Source: Amoebophrya sp. A120
Taxonomy: Eukaryota > Sar > Dinophyceae > Syndiniales > Amoebophryaceae
Length of the DNA stretch: 64,000 nucleotides
Assembly (NCBI GenBank): GCA_905178155.1
Contig: CAJINV010000009.1
Location: 3,654,871-3,718,870, forward strand
Direction of reading: 5' to 3'
Part shown: positions 13,101 to 24,200 of the stretch, piece by piece
Position numbering within the stretch: the first letter of the stretch is position 1
Layout of the letters: each line of letters starts with the position of its first letter
Made by a program: the position numbers and the translations under genes
Notes under the pieces: generated by a model
What the model was told of the DNA's origin: nothing
Seen by the model: only the letters and a program-made list of their open reading frames with translations
Database searches by the model: none

Positions 13101-15003
13101 TGCGTGCGTGGCGCAGCTATCCTGTGCAAAAGTATCGTACTCGTTGTATTCGTAATCATGCATAATTACAAATCCTCTCCTTAAGGTCAATCCGCATTAC
13201 AAATTTTATTTCTCATGCTGAAAGCATTTTTTTATATTACGAGTGCGATACTTTTGCAGTTCATAGCAGCAGGCGCTGCACCACTTGGACCGGCATTTGG
13301 ACGAAACGCCGTTTAAATACATGCAGTGGCGCTTCGAAGGCCTTAACGATCGCGAAAACGAGCTAAATCGGATCGCTGGTAGTTACACTGACTGTATTTT
13401 AGGTTTTGCTGCACCAGAAACTACTAAAACATCTGAATGTAGGGTCATGTTTTCAGTTTCCATCATTACGTTTTCATCTTAGCCACTACATCTTCTACGC
13501 ACAAACAAAGCTGCGCGATCGCAAAATAAATCACCATATTCTGATCAGGTGCGATGGCAGCGCCCCCGGAACCTTCCCCTGACGTGGTGAACATTGCTCC
13601 CTTCGGTTGGACGGTCGCGTACCAGCCCACGGCCATCGTCCGGCCGGTGAAGTTCAATCCCAAGACGAACCAGCCGCTCGAGGTGGCGCGGAAGCTCGTC
13701 GCGATTACCGACCGCCGGAAAAACGGTGCGAACAACGGGTACGACTATCAGACGACGTGGGAGGGAAATTTCGTGCCCGTGGACACGATTACCAACGTGT
13801 GGGTCTCGCGGGAGCAGCTGGTGGAGATGGGTTTGGATATGCATTGCAAAAGTATCGTACTCGTACCAATGCATTACAAATTTCCACCTCAGCATGAGAA
13901 ATAAAATTTGTGATGCTGATTTCCCTTGAGAAAAAGTAGACTTGTAATGCATGATCGCAATACGAGTACGATGCTTTTGCTGTGCATATTGGAAAATTTA
14001 GCGCAACGCGAGGACGAGCGCCGCGCGGCGGAAAAGGGGTTATTAAACATGGTGCTGACCCAGCAAAATGTAGAGGAGTTCTTTTTCAATTTCGGGTTGT
14101 CCAAGGAAGAGGTCTCCTTCACGCCGATTGGCAAGCTCGCCGCTGGACAGAAGGCAAAACTGGTGCTCGGGGCCTCCATGTGGCTGCACCCCCATGTGCT
14201 GGTGCTGGACGAACCGACGAACTATTTGGACGCGAAGGGGCTGGAGTCCCTCATTTCCGGGCTGGAAACGTTCGGCGGTGGCGTGTATGCATTGGAAATT
14301 TGGCTGGGTCTGGGTTTGCGTTTGTGATGCGAGGATCTTAGAAGATTTGTCTTGCATGAAGACGAGGATTGGCTACCTTTTTTGTCGTGCTGAAAAAGGG
14401 TAGTTTGTAGTGCTAATAAACGCGCTCGCAAGCGTACTCGCACTTGAGTGTAGTAGAAGCCACAGAAAATAAACTCACCATGCTAGCGCAGCTATGTCGT
14501 GCAAGCGGCCAGCGCCCTGCAATGCCAATGCGAGTACATATCAGCAACACAAATTTATTCCCAACCCAGCAATGTTTGCAATGCATAGCGTGATCATGGT
14601 GTCGCACAACGAGCAATTTTTGCAAAAGGCCGGGTTTCTCGGTGCGACGGGAGAGTGCTGGCGCATGACCCTGGATGGCAAGCTCACTCGCGAGGGCCTG
14701 CTCGCGGAGCAGCACGAGAAGGTGCACGGCCCGCTGTCGCGCCAGGGGTCCCGGGCGAGTGACTTGTCGAGTAGATTGTCCTCCAGTATCACGGATGGGT
14801 ACGGTAACACTTTGAACGTGCCTGAGCCCGGCAGCAAGGGCACCTCGAAGCTGAAGAAGGAGAAAAAGAAGCAGATTCGCGAGTTACAAGTGTCCCTGGG
14901 GGCGGACGAACTGACGGAAGCCGCGAAAATGGAAATGCAGGACCGCATGATGATTCTGAAAAAGCCCGAACTGATGGGAACGCTGGTGCAGGTGGAGGCG
15001 TGA
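7185..15003 (+). CDS. eEF3: Translation elongation factor 3 (eEF3), ABC-F-type ATPase
   Basis: eEF3 is a ribosome-bound ATPase that promotes E-site tRNA release; it is known from fungi and scattered protists. Joining about 19 exons gives about 1,290 residues, longer than the roughly 1,050 of fungal eEF3. HEAT-repeat region: exons to about 10684 (e.g. SELCNLIPILTPGLTQDLKV, EPPALSVMIPVFKAGLNAKD). ABC1: Walker A GPNGCGKT near 11310, signature SGGWRMK split by an element at 11905, Walker B LLLLDEPT near 12125. ABC2: Walker A GPNGAGKTT near 12973, a chromodomain-like insert (exons 13271-13837), signature LAAGQKAK in place of LSGGQ near 14140, Walker B LVLDEPTNYLD near 14200. The C-terminus has one basic patch (KLKKEKKKQ) rather than the long Lys tail of yeast. 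Start at 7185 is the first ATG in frame. The gene carries 14 TIR elements plus four GT-AG-like introns. Confidence 0.93.
7348..7499. mobile_element. TIR intronic element, family A
   Basis: TSD GCCCA exact (7343-7347 / 7500-7504). Ends TATGGATTGCAAAAGTGTCG and ATTTTTGCACAGGATA. Interrupts eEF3; the join reads AGP/TGMKKNF. Confidence 0.92.
7556..7715. mobile_element. TIR intronic element, single-copy type
   Basis: Ends TATCCGCAGTAAAAAATTTC and GGAAATTTACATTGCATA, about 35 bp of imperfect TIR not seen elsewhere here. TSD GGAGA (7551-7555) / CGAGA (7716-7720). The join reads SSAAE/TAKPNAQQ in eEF3. Confidence 0.85.
8048..8196. mobile_element. TIR intronic element, family A
   Basis: TSD GTTGC exact (8043-8047 / 8197-8201). 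The join reads KQLAL/QCLDNMLTT in the HEAT region of eEF3. Confidence 0.92.
8233..8629. mobile_element. TIR intronic element, single-copy type, no clear TSD
   Basis: Ends TATCAGAAGAGAGAAAAGC and GCTTTTCTCTCCTTCCATA form a good TIR, but the flanks (CGGGG / TCCCG) are not a duplication. The frame across it needs about 399 bp removed, giving TTGG/RVTASEVLGSEL. Exact exon limits are uncertain by a few bases. Confidence 0.7.
8674..8836. mobile_element. TIR intronic element, family F
   Basis: TSD TGCAA exact (8669-8673 / 8837-8841). TIR contains the palindromic GTTAACGTTAACG. The join reads SELCN/LIPILTPGL in eEF3, matching the family alignment. Confidence 0.93.
9012..9273. mobile_element. TIR intronic element, family B
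   Basis: TSD TCTCG exact (9007-9011 / 9274-9278). Core starts TACCAAATG rather than TAT. The join reads NKTFL/DYAYDCAVSNN. Confidence 0.92.
9348..9673. mobile_element. TIR intronic element, family E
   Basis: TSD CTTGG (9343-9347) / CGTGG (9674-9678), 4 of 5. The join reads PVIIEAL/AGCLFVQKVEPPAL, as expected for eEF3. Confidence 0.9.
9823..9967. mobile_element. TIR intronic element, family A
   Basis: TSD GGACA exact (9818-9822 / 9968-9972). The join reads ENMAKLVD/SEKEDAYPL. Confidence 0.95.
10309..10560. mobile_element. TIR intronic element, family B
   Basis: TSD GGTGA exact (10304-10308 / 10561-10565). The join reads QNDWEKV/TSVCNISK. Here alone the TSD happens to allow a GT...AG register. 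Confidence 0.92.
10685..10910 (+). other. Probable GT-AG intron of eEF3
   Basis: The acceptor TTCAAG at 10910 is fixed by an in-frame stop just upstream (10899) and by coding resumption at NMFDDIEDEY. The donor is uncertain; GTT at 10685 or a nearby GT keeps phase 0. Confidence 0.45.
11039..11265 (+). other. Probable intron of eEF3 with awkward donor
   Basis: GTAAAT at 11039 and a pyrimidine-rich acceptor ending CCCAAG at 11265. With these limits the frame is off by one base; one more A in the run at 11033-11038 would make it a clean phase-0 GT-AG intron joining EGKK to DANLLLKQ. Confidence 0.5.
11613..11828 (+). other. GT-AG intron of eEF3
   Basis: GTACTT...CTACAG, phase 2. The join reads LLVGVG/SFGPSNSTPTD within ABC1. 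Confidence 0.8.
11905..12069. mobile_element. TIR intronic element, family A
   Basis: TSD CCGGT exact (11900-11904 / 12070-12074). It splits the ABC1 signature: WLTYSG/GWRMKMQLL. No AG is possible at the 3' junction. Confidence 0.95.
12359..12615. mobile_element. TIR intronic element, family B
   Basis: TSD CTGAA exact (12354-12358 / 12616-12620). The join reads QFHGSL/KDFAQKYPKEW in eEF3. Confidence 0.94.
13118..13265. mobile_element. TIR intronic element, family A
   Basis: TSD GCAGC exact (13113-13117 / 13266-13270). The join reads RIACVAQ/QALHHLDRHLDETP. Confidence 0.95.
13379..13548 (+). other. GT-AG intron of eEF3
   Basis: GTAGTT...GATCAG, phase 1. The join reads ENELNRIAG/AMAAPPEP, leading into the chromodomain-like insert. 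Confidence 0.8.
13838..13988. mobile_element. TIR intronic element, family A
   Basis: TSD TTGGA exact (13833-13837 / 13989-13993). The join reads QLVEMGL/ENLAQREDERR. No register gives an AG end. Confidence 0.95.
14286..14587. mobile_element. TIR intronic element, diverged family B
   Basis: TSD GCGTG exact (14281-14285 / 14588-14592). Ends TATGCATTGGAAATTTG and TGTTTGCAATGCATA. The join reads TFGGGV/IMVSHNEQFL. Confidence 0.92.
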
Positions 15004-16573
15004 AGATTAATTACGGTTTTTGATATCGACGCCGCTTTATTTTCGTTTTTTAAATTACCTCTTCCCAATGAATCAGTGTAGGTCCTCTGACCGCCACGCT
15101 CGCAGCTGAACACCTACAACGAAGCTGGTTCGTGAAGTTTTATGTGTAAGAAAATCTACTACTAGAAGATCATGATCTACGTCTGCCTCTGCCTCGACAA
15201 GACCGTAGCTGGTCAAAATGCAATCGTGGAAGTCACTGCCGCTCCATTGCGGCTTGATGACACCCGCGACCTCGAGTCCTCTACGCACAGTCACTCAGAG
15301 GTCTGTCTTCTGAAGAAATAAACATGCAGCAATAGCTTTTCAAATCGCTGTTGTTGCCCCTCGGTAGTTGCCGTGGTGTTTTTTCTTTGGAAAGAGAAGT
15401 TAGGTGAGGCGAAGAAGCAGGCAGTATTTTTCTGTTTTGATTATAGAAGTTGTCCAAATTGTGGTATGATCACTTTTTGTTTTTACGTAGTTCTATTGCA
15501 TGATTATAAATTGCCTACAGGTTGACATAGTCAGCAATTAGCATTTCATATTTCATCACCTGTATACAGGAATTTTCTTCCACCTTTCTACGAAGAGTTT
15601 TGGCACAGTACGACTCGCGCGTTTTCGTGTCCCACCATTTTGGCGCGACAAGAGAACCCTCACGGGAAAAAACTACCTTTTACCTCCAAAATCACAAAAC
15701 CAAGATAGTCATATTAAGTACTTACATAGATACACGTCTGCAACATTTTGAATGCTCGCGCAACTGTGAGTTTGTGTTTGACATATGAAGTTTTGTCTAG
15801 TTTTTCTTTTTTCAGAAGAATGGCACGACGTAAAAACTTAAACTTTTGAGACCGATGAACTTTAGTGAAAAGCGAAAGCTGCAGCACGAAGATGACAGCT
15901 GGGCACGTGGACCTCAGCACAAAGGGGTAGGTACTTAGAGCACTTGCTTGCTTTATGTTCACCGAGCGGCCATGTACATCTACATTTTGAAGTTGATGCT
16001 TCATCAGCTTCAGCCGTGTGCGAGAACAAGCAGGCAGGTGCTGCTCATCTAGTTCTGACTCCCGCTCTCCACGACTGATATACAGATGATTTCTCCGAAA
16101 CAATTTTGCAAGCCGACGGCTAGAAAAGTGAAAGAAGCCGTGGCTCTTTGATGAGAAAAGGCTGATGAAAAGAAACTGCGCTGAAAGTAGAGCAAGAATT
16201 CTGCTTGTTCGCGGCGTCGTGGCGTTTACCCCGGCGTCTGTAATGAAAGGTGTTCCTCTTTATTTTCGGTTGAAAAGTTCATGAGGACGATAACTTCTTC
16301 CAGATTCTTATTTACATTTCAGAGATGAACAACGCTCGCTGAAAGAAATATCTTGGAATATTTTTCTTGTTGGTATTCCTGTTGTCGTCTTGATGCCAGG
16401 CCTGTTGTCACAAGAACCCTATTGACACCTTGTATGTGTTGACGAGGAGAGCACGAGCTGCAGCTGCAACTGTATTGTGAAGAACAGGGTCACGACGATG
16501 CGAAAGAGCAGTTAAAAGAGAACAAAACACGTGAAGAATCAATTGCTCCACCAGTGCAGAAAAAACGACAAAA
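15004..16573. other. Intergenic, nothing recognised
   Basis: Downstream of the eEF3 stop. No TIR elements and no frame with coding character. It probably holds the 3'UTR of eEF3 and the promoter of the next gene. Confidence 0.5.
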
Positions 16574-17200
16574 ATGAAGTTGATGCGCGGTGCTCTCAAC
16601 CGGGGGAGCACGGGGACGCCGGCGGGCGCTCAGCGAGGAGGTTTCTCTTCGCATGGAACCCCCGCGGACGATGATCCGCCAGCCGCGAATTCCTACTATA
16701 AACACGACGACCAAGACCACATGTTCGGCGACAGAACTTCGTCCTCGCAGCCGAAACCGCACAAGCCGCGGCGGTCTGCGAAGAAATTTTTTTCCAAATT
16801 TTTTCAGTTTGACTCCTGGTTTTCCGCCAGCGCCTTCGGGGGCCGGAAGAGGGGAAAAACATCGAAAACCAGGGCTGATAGTCACTCCGGACGAACGGGG
16901 CCCCTTTCGGGCACTAGCGACAGAAACGAGAGTGGAAATCACGGTGATTTATTTTATCGGGCTGCAGAAGAAAATCAAAATACCAGAGAAGATGAAGATT
17001 ATCACTTCGACCTGTTTGATGGGAGACTGCCGGTCGACGCGGTGGTGCAGATCGATAATCCAGTTTTGCGGGAGCAGATGGAAGATCTGTTGCGACGGAT
17101 GGAATGGGAAAGGCAGCGGGAGTTGGAAGAAGAGGTCATGCTGTCTTCCTCTGACAGTGAAGAAGATAGTGAAGATGGTACCGGATCCAGAGAAGATTAG
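16574..17200 (+). CDS. Hypothetical intrinsically disordered acidic-tail protein
   Basis: An uninterrupted 208-codon frame from ATG 16574. The N-terminal half is Gly/Pro/Ser-rich. A basic aromatic patch follows (KKFFSKFFQFDSWF, about residues 70-83), then a basic GRKRGKTSK stretch. Near residues 155-190 an amphipathic helix is likely (VLREQMEDLLRRMEWERQRE), followed by a Ser/Asp/Glu tail (SSSDSEEDSEDG) resembling casein-kinase-2-type acidic tails. No known domain recognised. It has no element and no intron, in contrast to the large genes on either side. A GC-rich alternative frame overlaps, so coding status is not certain. Confidence 0.5.
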   Translation: MKLMRGALNRGSTGTPAGAQRGGFSSHGTPADDDPPAANSYYKHDDQDHMFGDRTSSSQPKPHKPRRSAKKFFSKFFQFDSWFSASAFGGRKRGKTSKTRADSHSGRTGPLSGTSDRNESGNHGDLFYRAAEENQNTREDEDYHFDLFDGRLPVDAVVQIDNPVLREQMEDLLRRMEWERQRELEEEVMLSSSDSEEDSEDGTGSRED

Positions 17201-18256
17201 GATAGCACTTCGTATACTGCTGGGCACGACAAAAGCAGCCAGAATTTTTGATCTCCCTTTTCTTGAGTAGAGCCATTCACGATATTAGAGGACCTTGATG
17301 CGCCACCAGCACGGTTGCTCTCACGTCCATGACGCAAAAAGAAAAGAAGTAACAAACAAACAACCCTGCGTAGAGGTGGAAGTACATCAAAATGAGGTTA
17401 GAGGTACCCGTGGTGTCGTGGTGCCTCACGGGGAGCTTCTTTTTCCCTGCTCGGCGGCGGAGATATTAGAGCGACTCACTTCAGCAAGGTGTGCTGCGAG
17501 GCATAACACGTTCTCACTTTAAAGTAGACCATCGTCTTGCTTGATTCTCAGGTTGCTTCAGAAGCGACAGAACCAAAAAAACTGCTGCAAGAGTGCAAGA
17601 GGAAGAGCGAGGATGATTAACAGATTGATGTCGAGTGTTGACTATGCGTGATTATTATCCTGAGTGCCGCAAAATTTTTAGTGAAAGTGAAACAAACCAT
17701 CTCGCTGGTATCAAAGTGCGTCGAGGATATCACAGAGAGAGTGAGAGTGATTTGCTTTTCCATCGGAACAAAAATCCGCAGTGAGTTTCAGCTTGCAGCT
17801 CCTATGTGGCGCTCCCTGTCCCTTTCATCTCCCATCTATTTTTGTGATTGCGCGTAAGTAGTTTCGTACGCGACAAAAAACGCGCATCCAGCTTCTAGTA
17901 CTAGATGCTTTATTCTTTGTTGAATTTATTGCACGCAGACGGGCGTAGTTCGTAAATTTGAATTTCTACACGTCGACTTCGAGAACTTTCATTCGATCTT
18001 GTCCTTTCATTGATTTTGCCAATACAATTTTTGAGTACAACCCGTAAACAAAGTCAAAGATGGCAGACCACGAGGACAGCAGTGAAAATCAGATGGTCAT
18101 CCCGAAGCGTGTCGGAATCGAAGGCATGGGTAGTTAAGGGCGAGGTTCTCCTCCTTGTTGCTGAAAACCACTCACCGTCTTCTGTAGACATTGCAGCAAC
18201 TGACGCTGTGAAACAAATCAAAGAAGAAACCAGACGAGGACGTCTGTGCATCGAAG
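17201..18256. other. Intergenic, with a possible small first exon
   Basis: Mostly featureless. An ATG at 18060 (Kozak-like AAAGATGG) opens MADHEDSSENQMVIPKRVG and could splice at GTAGTT (18130) to an acceptor TTCTGTAG near 18187. Whether this is the first exon of the next gene is unclear. Confidence 0.35.
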
Positions 18257-21200
18257 ATGGAAGAAGTAGACGGCGCTGCTAGCAGTGGAACGTCGTCGAG
18301 GCGAGGAAGAGGTTGGGTATGTACAAGAACTACTTCGACTTCCGAACCTTTACGGGTCGGAGAAGGCGCGGCGGCCGCAATGAGGAGCTGCAGCTGCCCG
18401 AGTAGACACAACAAAGTTTTTCACCGGGGGAGAAGAATGAGAATGAAGACATCGCCCGAAAGTAGACTGCATGGAAACGACAACTACTCCCCCGCCCCCG
18501 TGACCGTGAGGGGATTTTCAACATTACTAACTGCAACTTTGAGCAGCTGTTTGGCGAATTCCACCTTAGCGTCGGCACTGCTGTGGTGGAAAAAGAGGAG
18601 GAGAAAAATAAAAACAGCAAATAGAGGCGGAGGCGGAGCCGCGGTTCCCGCTCCGCCGAAAATACAAGCAAAGCCCATGATTCTACACGATCGACATCAC
18701 TCCTGGAGGTTTGTTTCAAGAACTACATACCAGCAGTTTCTCCACTTTCTCCTCTGTTCCTGCCTGTCAGCTAGCACCAGGCTGATCTACATCTACTTAC
18801 TTCTGCACCACCCCGCTTCAATATTCCTCTTCCCCACGACCCCCGTCAACGCCCAAATGACCAAACCGCCGACCACGTCAACGTTAGCGCTTTCCAACGG
18901 AGTAACCATCTACCACCCGATTCTGCAGACCAACCAGACGCGGTGTTGGCCGCTGAAACGGAGCTTGTGCGACACCTACCGCCACGGCAACCCCTGGAGC
19001 TACGGGGAGTTTCTGAACACCTCAGAGTGGCTGCCCCACCGGCCGGTAAAATCGGTGCAACGCTTCGTGGGGCTGAAAACCAACCTGCCGCAACTGGCCT
19101 CGACCGTGTCCGTCTCGAGCAGCACGGTCGCGTATGGGGTTCTCAAACGTTAATACATTCCCAACTGTTACATGATTTTGTCATGCAGAAGCACTATCAT
19201 CATCCTCAAGATCAAGCTGCTCCGCATGATAAATTTGCGAAGGGCCAAACCTCACCTAAGTAATGTGCCAAATCTGTCATGCAAAAGGCGCAACCTTCCC
19301 CCTTTCAGTTTTGCCATTCTTGCATCACAACAGTTGAGAATGTAGCAGTTGAGAACGCCATATCGCAAAGGACGGGCTTTTCGTCGATGCCAGCCACTCG
19401 CTGGGAAGCAACGGCGACATCTACGGCGACCCAGCACCCGTGGCTTTTGGGACCGCGATAGAATACCAGCAGTGTATGCATCGCGAATGTAGTATCGTGG
19501 TGTTTGTCGTACTAATCACAGTCGTGCTTGACAGATCTAGTATTGCGCCACGACCTGTAGGGAAATCAGCATATACAAATTGCATCTCTTCTTTTGGGAG
19601 AATTTGTTTTGCGAGTTAGACAAGTAGGGCGATATTTGTTTTGCAATGCATAGAATACACAGCCCAACAGTACTTGTTTACGTACCTCAACTCGTTTCCG
19701 GTCCTGAACAATGTGAAAGACGGTGAGCTGCAGAAGGTCGGCGCCGCCGGCACCGGTGCGGAGTGTTTCGGCGTCATGTGCCTGCTATGCATTCTTGCAA
19801 CAGCATCGCACTAGTAGTGATCGCATTACAAATGAAGTAGCTCAGCATGATGACAAATCGAATTTGTGATGCTGATTCACCTTGAGCAAAAGATTTGTCA
19901 TGCATAAACCGCAATGACTACGGTACGAGTGCGATACTTTTGCACCCGATACCTGCTCGTCGAGATGTCTACTGCCGCGACAAACGCCGCCAACGCGCTT
20001 GGCTATCGATTGCAAATATGTCTGGGTCTGGAAGGTTTGAACTTGTAATGCTGGTCTTGCATTCCTGTGAAATCTGCGCTGCATGACCTAGAAAACAAGT
20101 TGCAGGAGCCTCTTGTGTCATACAAAAACGCAGTTTCTCATGCGGACTGCCTATAAGAAAGCGCTCTGGAGGAAAGTTGTCATGCTGGGCTGCGTTCGAA
20201 AGTGTTTCCATCGTCCACATTTTAGCATCACAAGTTTCCAGACCCAGATGACATTTTTGCATTTGATATCGGCACGGCATCCACCACCACCGGACAGACG
20301 ATGCTGTACCTGAACGCCTTGCCGCTATCGCAACTGTATCCCGTGCAAACGGATTGGTGTATTTGGCGTAGCAATTGCTATTGCAATTTTATGCATGACA
20401 AACTCAAACGACCCACGAGGACTTCGACTTTCTTACCACAATCGCCATTCGTGGTCTCTTATGAGAAAGTTTCAGGTCGTTGTGTACGCAATTGCTACGA
20501 GGAGAATGAATCTCAATCTTACAATGCATAAACTTCTCGCGATGTCCGGAGGGGCGGCCACCTCTTCTGGAGGAAACAACGCCACGACTGGGGATAGCAC
20601 CGGAGCGGGAACCTCGGCAACGCATGCCGCACCGGAGGTGTTCGAAAAGACATCCCTCTCCCTCTCGTCGGTGGTGCACAGAAGGTTAAACCAGGACTGC
20701 ATTTTATGCAGTGTTACAATTGCTTTTGCCTCCCCACCCCGCCGCGGCTCGAGTTTGTTTGTCATGTAAATTAAACCGATTTGTAAATGAACATGAAGAT
20801 CATGGTCCACAACTGCCTCTACCGTTGGTGCCACGGACTCATGGACTTTCACCTACAAAATCCGAGTTGCTCTTGAGGCTCTCTCTCTGTCTACTGATGC
20901 TGTTTATGCAAGACGAAGACAACTTTTTCAGTTTTATGATCTTCATCAGCTGCAGCCCCCGGGAACTGGTGGGGCATACTAATTTCCGTTGCATACTCTC
21001 CCGGTGTTACGGGTGTGCTTCTGGAGTTTCCGGTGCCCGACAAAGACACGCGGTTTGAAATCTACTGGGGTGATGGGCGATTGCTGCTGCCGTTTGACCG
21101 AAACCTGCAAAAGGTTCCAAACCTTGGCTTAGCGGACAATCCCCTGACAGCGTGCCATATGCACTGCAAAAGACAAAGAGTAGCTCTACTGAGTTGTTGT

Positions 21201-24200
21201 ACTGTGTCTGTGCGCAACACGACGCAATATCAAACAGCACGACGACGTGCATGAGAAACTGAATCAAGAAGGATCCGAGTAGTAGAGGAGGTTCCGAGAT
21301 CGCCGAAAAAGATATTTAAGAAGGAGCATTGATGTCTTATGGTGCGCAAAACCTCGAACGCGAGTGCTCTTTTTGCAGTGCATAGACCATCCGAATATCG
21401 AGATGATCGTACGGGAAACCGACCCAAACGCCGATCGATATGGAGTTCTCAAATGTTACACTCTCAACTGTTACGCGAATTTGTATATGCAAGAACGGCA
21501 AAGGTGAAAGGGGGAAGATTGCTCCTTTTGCATTACAAATTCCGCACAGATTTACATGCTGTTTAGCCCTCCGGGGATTTGTCATGCGTAGCCGCTTGAT
21601 CATCTGTTCTGGCGGCGTAAGGTACTTTTGCATGACAAAGTCATGTAACAGTTGAGAATGTAACAGTTGAGATCGCCATAGTCGAATCATTCCGCAGAAT
21701 CTACCGACGTTCGACATAGGACCCATGGAGTACTGCACGCATGAGAAGGTAGTGCAGAAGTGTTTGGATATTTTACACGATATTGTGCTGCAACAAAATT
21801 TTAATTATGAAGTGTGCTCCTGTGTGCTACCCATACCCTCTTGTTCTTCTTCGTTATGCAGAAATGCTTCTCCGTAGTTCTGACGTGATTTAGTATACTT
21901 GACATTCACAGCTCATGCTCAAGTCAACTTCAGCACTGACATAAAAAAACAGGCCATGCAGCAGTGTTGCTGGATAGAGTGCGGTTACTACATAATGGAT
22001 TCCCGGAGTAATCCGCCAAACGGGCCGCTCTGCTGGTTTGCTTTGGAATACGGAGAGTTGCCACTGGGCACGTCTTATGCATTGCAAATGTTGCTGGTTC
22101 TGGAAGAGTCAGACTCAGAGTTTCAGTTTATCATGCTAGAATTTCTGGGTGACACAAAAATCTGTAGTGCGTGAGCAGCAGAAGCCGCCCATTCTTGGGC
22201 ACCCGAAGGAGGCATTTGTCGTGCAGGATAGGAGGCATTCCAGAGTCTTGACCTTCTCAACAAAGCGTGTGACACTACAGCTCAGACGTTCTGGGCCATG
22301 CGACGAGACCTGCATGACAAACCTTGCAATCTTGGAGAGCCAGAAATATTTGCTCTTGACACGTCTAAAACACCGGAATACACCGTGTGGCGGGTGCAGT
22401 ATGAATTGCAAATATATCGTATTTGCTAGGAGTAATTGCATCACTACAAATTATTTGCTTAGCATGACGGGAAGGGAATTTGTAATGCGGATGTAGCTTA
22501 ACGAAGATGTTTGTCATGCTTAAGTGCAAAAATTACTACGATAATACGATATTTTTGCAACGCATATTGAGCGCGTGTCGGCGAAGGTCCGCGAGGACAC
22601 CATCAATGACGAAATGGAAAACCCGACCGGAATGCTCAGTTTCGGGGGGATCGTCCAGGACTCTCTCGACTCCATTGACTTGGAAGCCGACTATATCGCA
22701 AGAAAAAACTGTTTCAATATGAACTTGTGATGCAGAAAATGCAACACAGAACTACTTGTCTTGCTACACGACCTGCAAGACACTGGATTTTCAAGCGTGT
22801 TTTCGATTAGGAAGCGCGCATGACAAATTTTCAGTGTCGTGTGTGACAAACTTGTGATGCAGATCTTGCAAAATCATCACAGTGAAGCAGTTTTTTCGTG
22901 GGATAGACTACCCAAAACAGCGGCTCCATGCGGGCGTCGCGAAGACCTACCAACCCTGCGCCTACTGTTCGGTGCGACAAGAAAGCGTGAACAGCCCGCG
23001 CGGGATTCAGGAGTTGCATGCGGGGAAACGGTCACCGATGGGGGATTACAACGAGGAGACGGGTAAGATGAGCGTGAAAATCGTTTGGGAACCCCACGTG
23101 ATCGAGCCGTTGTTGCAGTTGGGCGGTTTTCCCACCTTCGACCACTGGGTCCAATCCGGAAACGGGTCGAGCGTATCAAATGTAAAAGTGTCTGGGTCTC
23201 CTGGAAGAATGCCAAACTTGTAATGCAGGTTTTCCATGACCCATGAGGTCTGGTATGTAGGACATAGCATGACAGATTCTGCGTTAGTTCTATCATGCCT
23301 GTCCTGCATGAGAAACTGCCTCTCGATGAGGTCAAAAGTGGACAGCTTTTGGTAATCATGCAGCACAAATTTTTGCATGACTCAGATTTAGCATGACAAG
23401 TTGCAATCTTCATCCAGACCCAGACACATTTGCAATCCATAGAGCGGCTATCTGTACAACCTGGAACAAATCCCCCTGCTTATCCTAAGCAAAAACGTCC
23501 CCACGACCCCATAGTCCATTTGCGAATCTAGCAACACAAATCTCCAAGTTTTCGGAGCTGTGCATGACAAGCTTCCCCGTGCATTGTAGTGCTGGTTAGC
23601 AAGGGAAGTCGCATGAGAAAGCCATTCTCTCATCCTGTTTACAGCAGTACAAACTCCAAAACGCGACTGGTTGGTAATGCCTCTCGTGGATCTGCGCATT
23701 GCAAATATTCCTGTCATGGCGCATTTGCATGACAACCCTGGGGTGGGGACGTTTTTACTTGGGATACTGCTTACAGAGCAGGAGGCAAACAACCTGACGA
23801 ACCGGGACCAAGTGATGCGCACGCAGATTCAGTTTATGCATTGCAAATATGTCTGGGTCTGGAAACTTGTGATGCTGGATGGCGTATCATGAGGAGGCCA
23901 CAAATGCTGGCTAAGCATGACAAGTTTCTGAGCTCCTTCTAGGTGTTGCCTATTCTGCGTCACAAACTGCGTTTCTGCATGACAGAAAAATAGAGCTCTT
24001 GGGTAACGTGCGTGACAGATTTAAGAGCCATGCCAGACAAGCATGGCAAACAGACTGACAACATATTTGCACTTGATTCAGTTCAACAACCTACAAAAAC
24101 CGGGGTTGCGGCTCTTTGTCCGGGTCTACGAGCAGCGGACCACCTCGGACTCCGACTTTTGGAAGGTGAATATCAAACAAAAAAGTGTATAACGTTAACG

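Noticed and set aside
7185-15003. Viral origin of eEF3 (large algal viruses carry EF-3-like genes)
   Set aside because: GT-AG introns plus the same TIR elements as the neighbouring genes argue for a resident nuclear gene.
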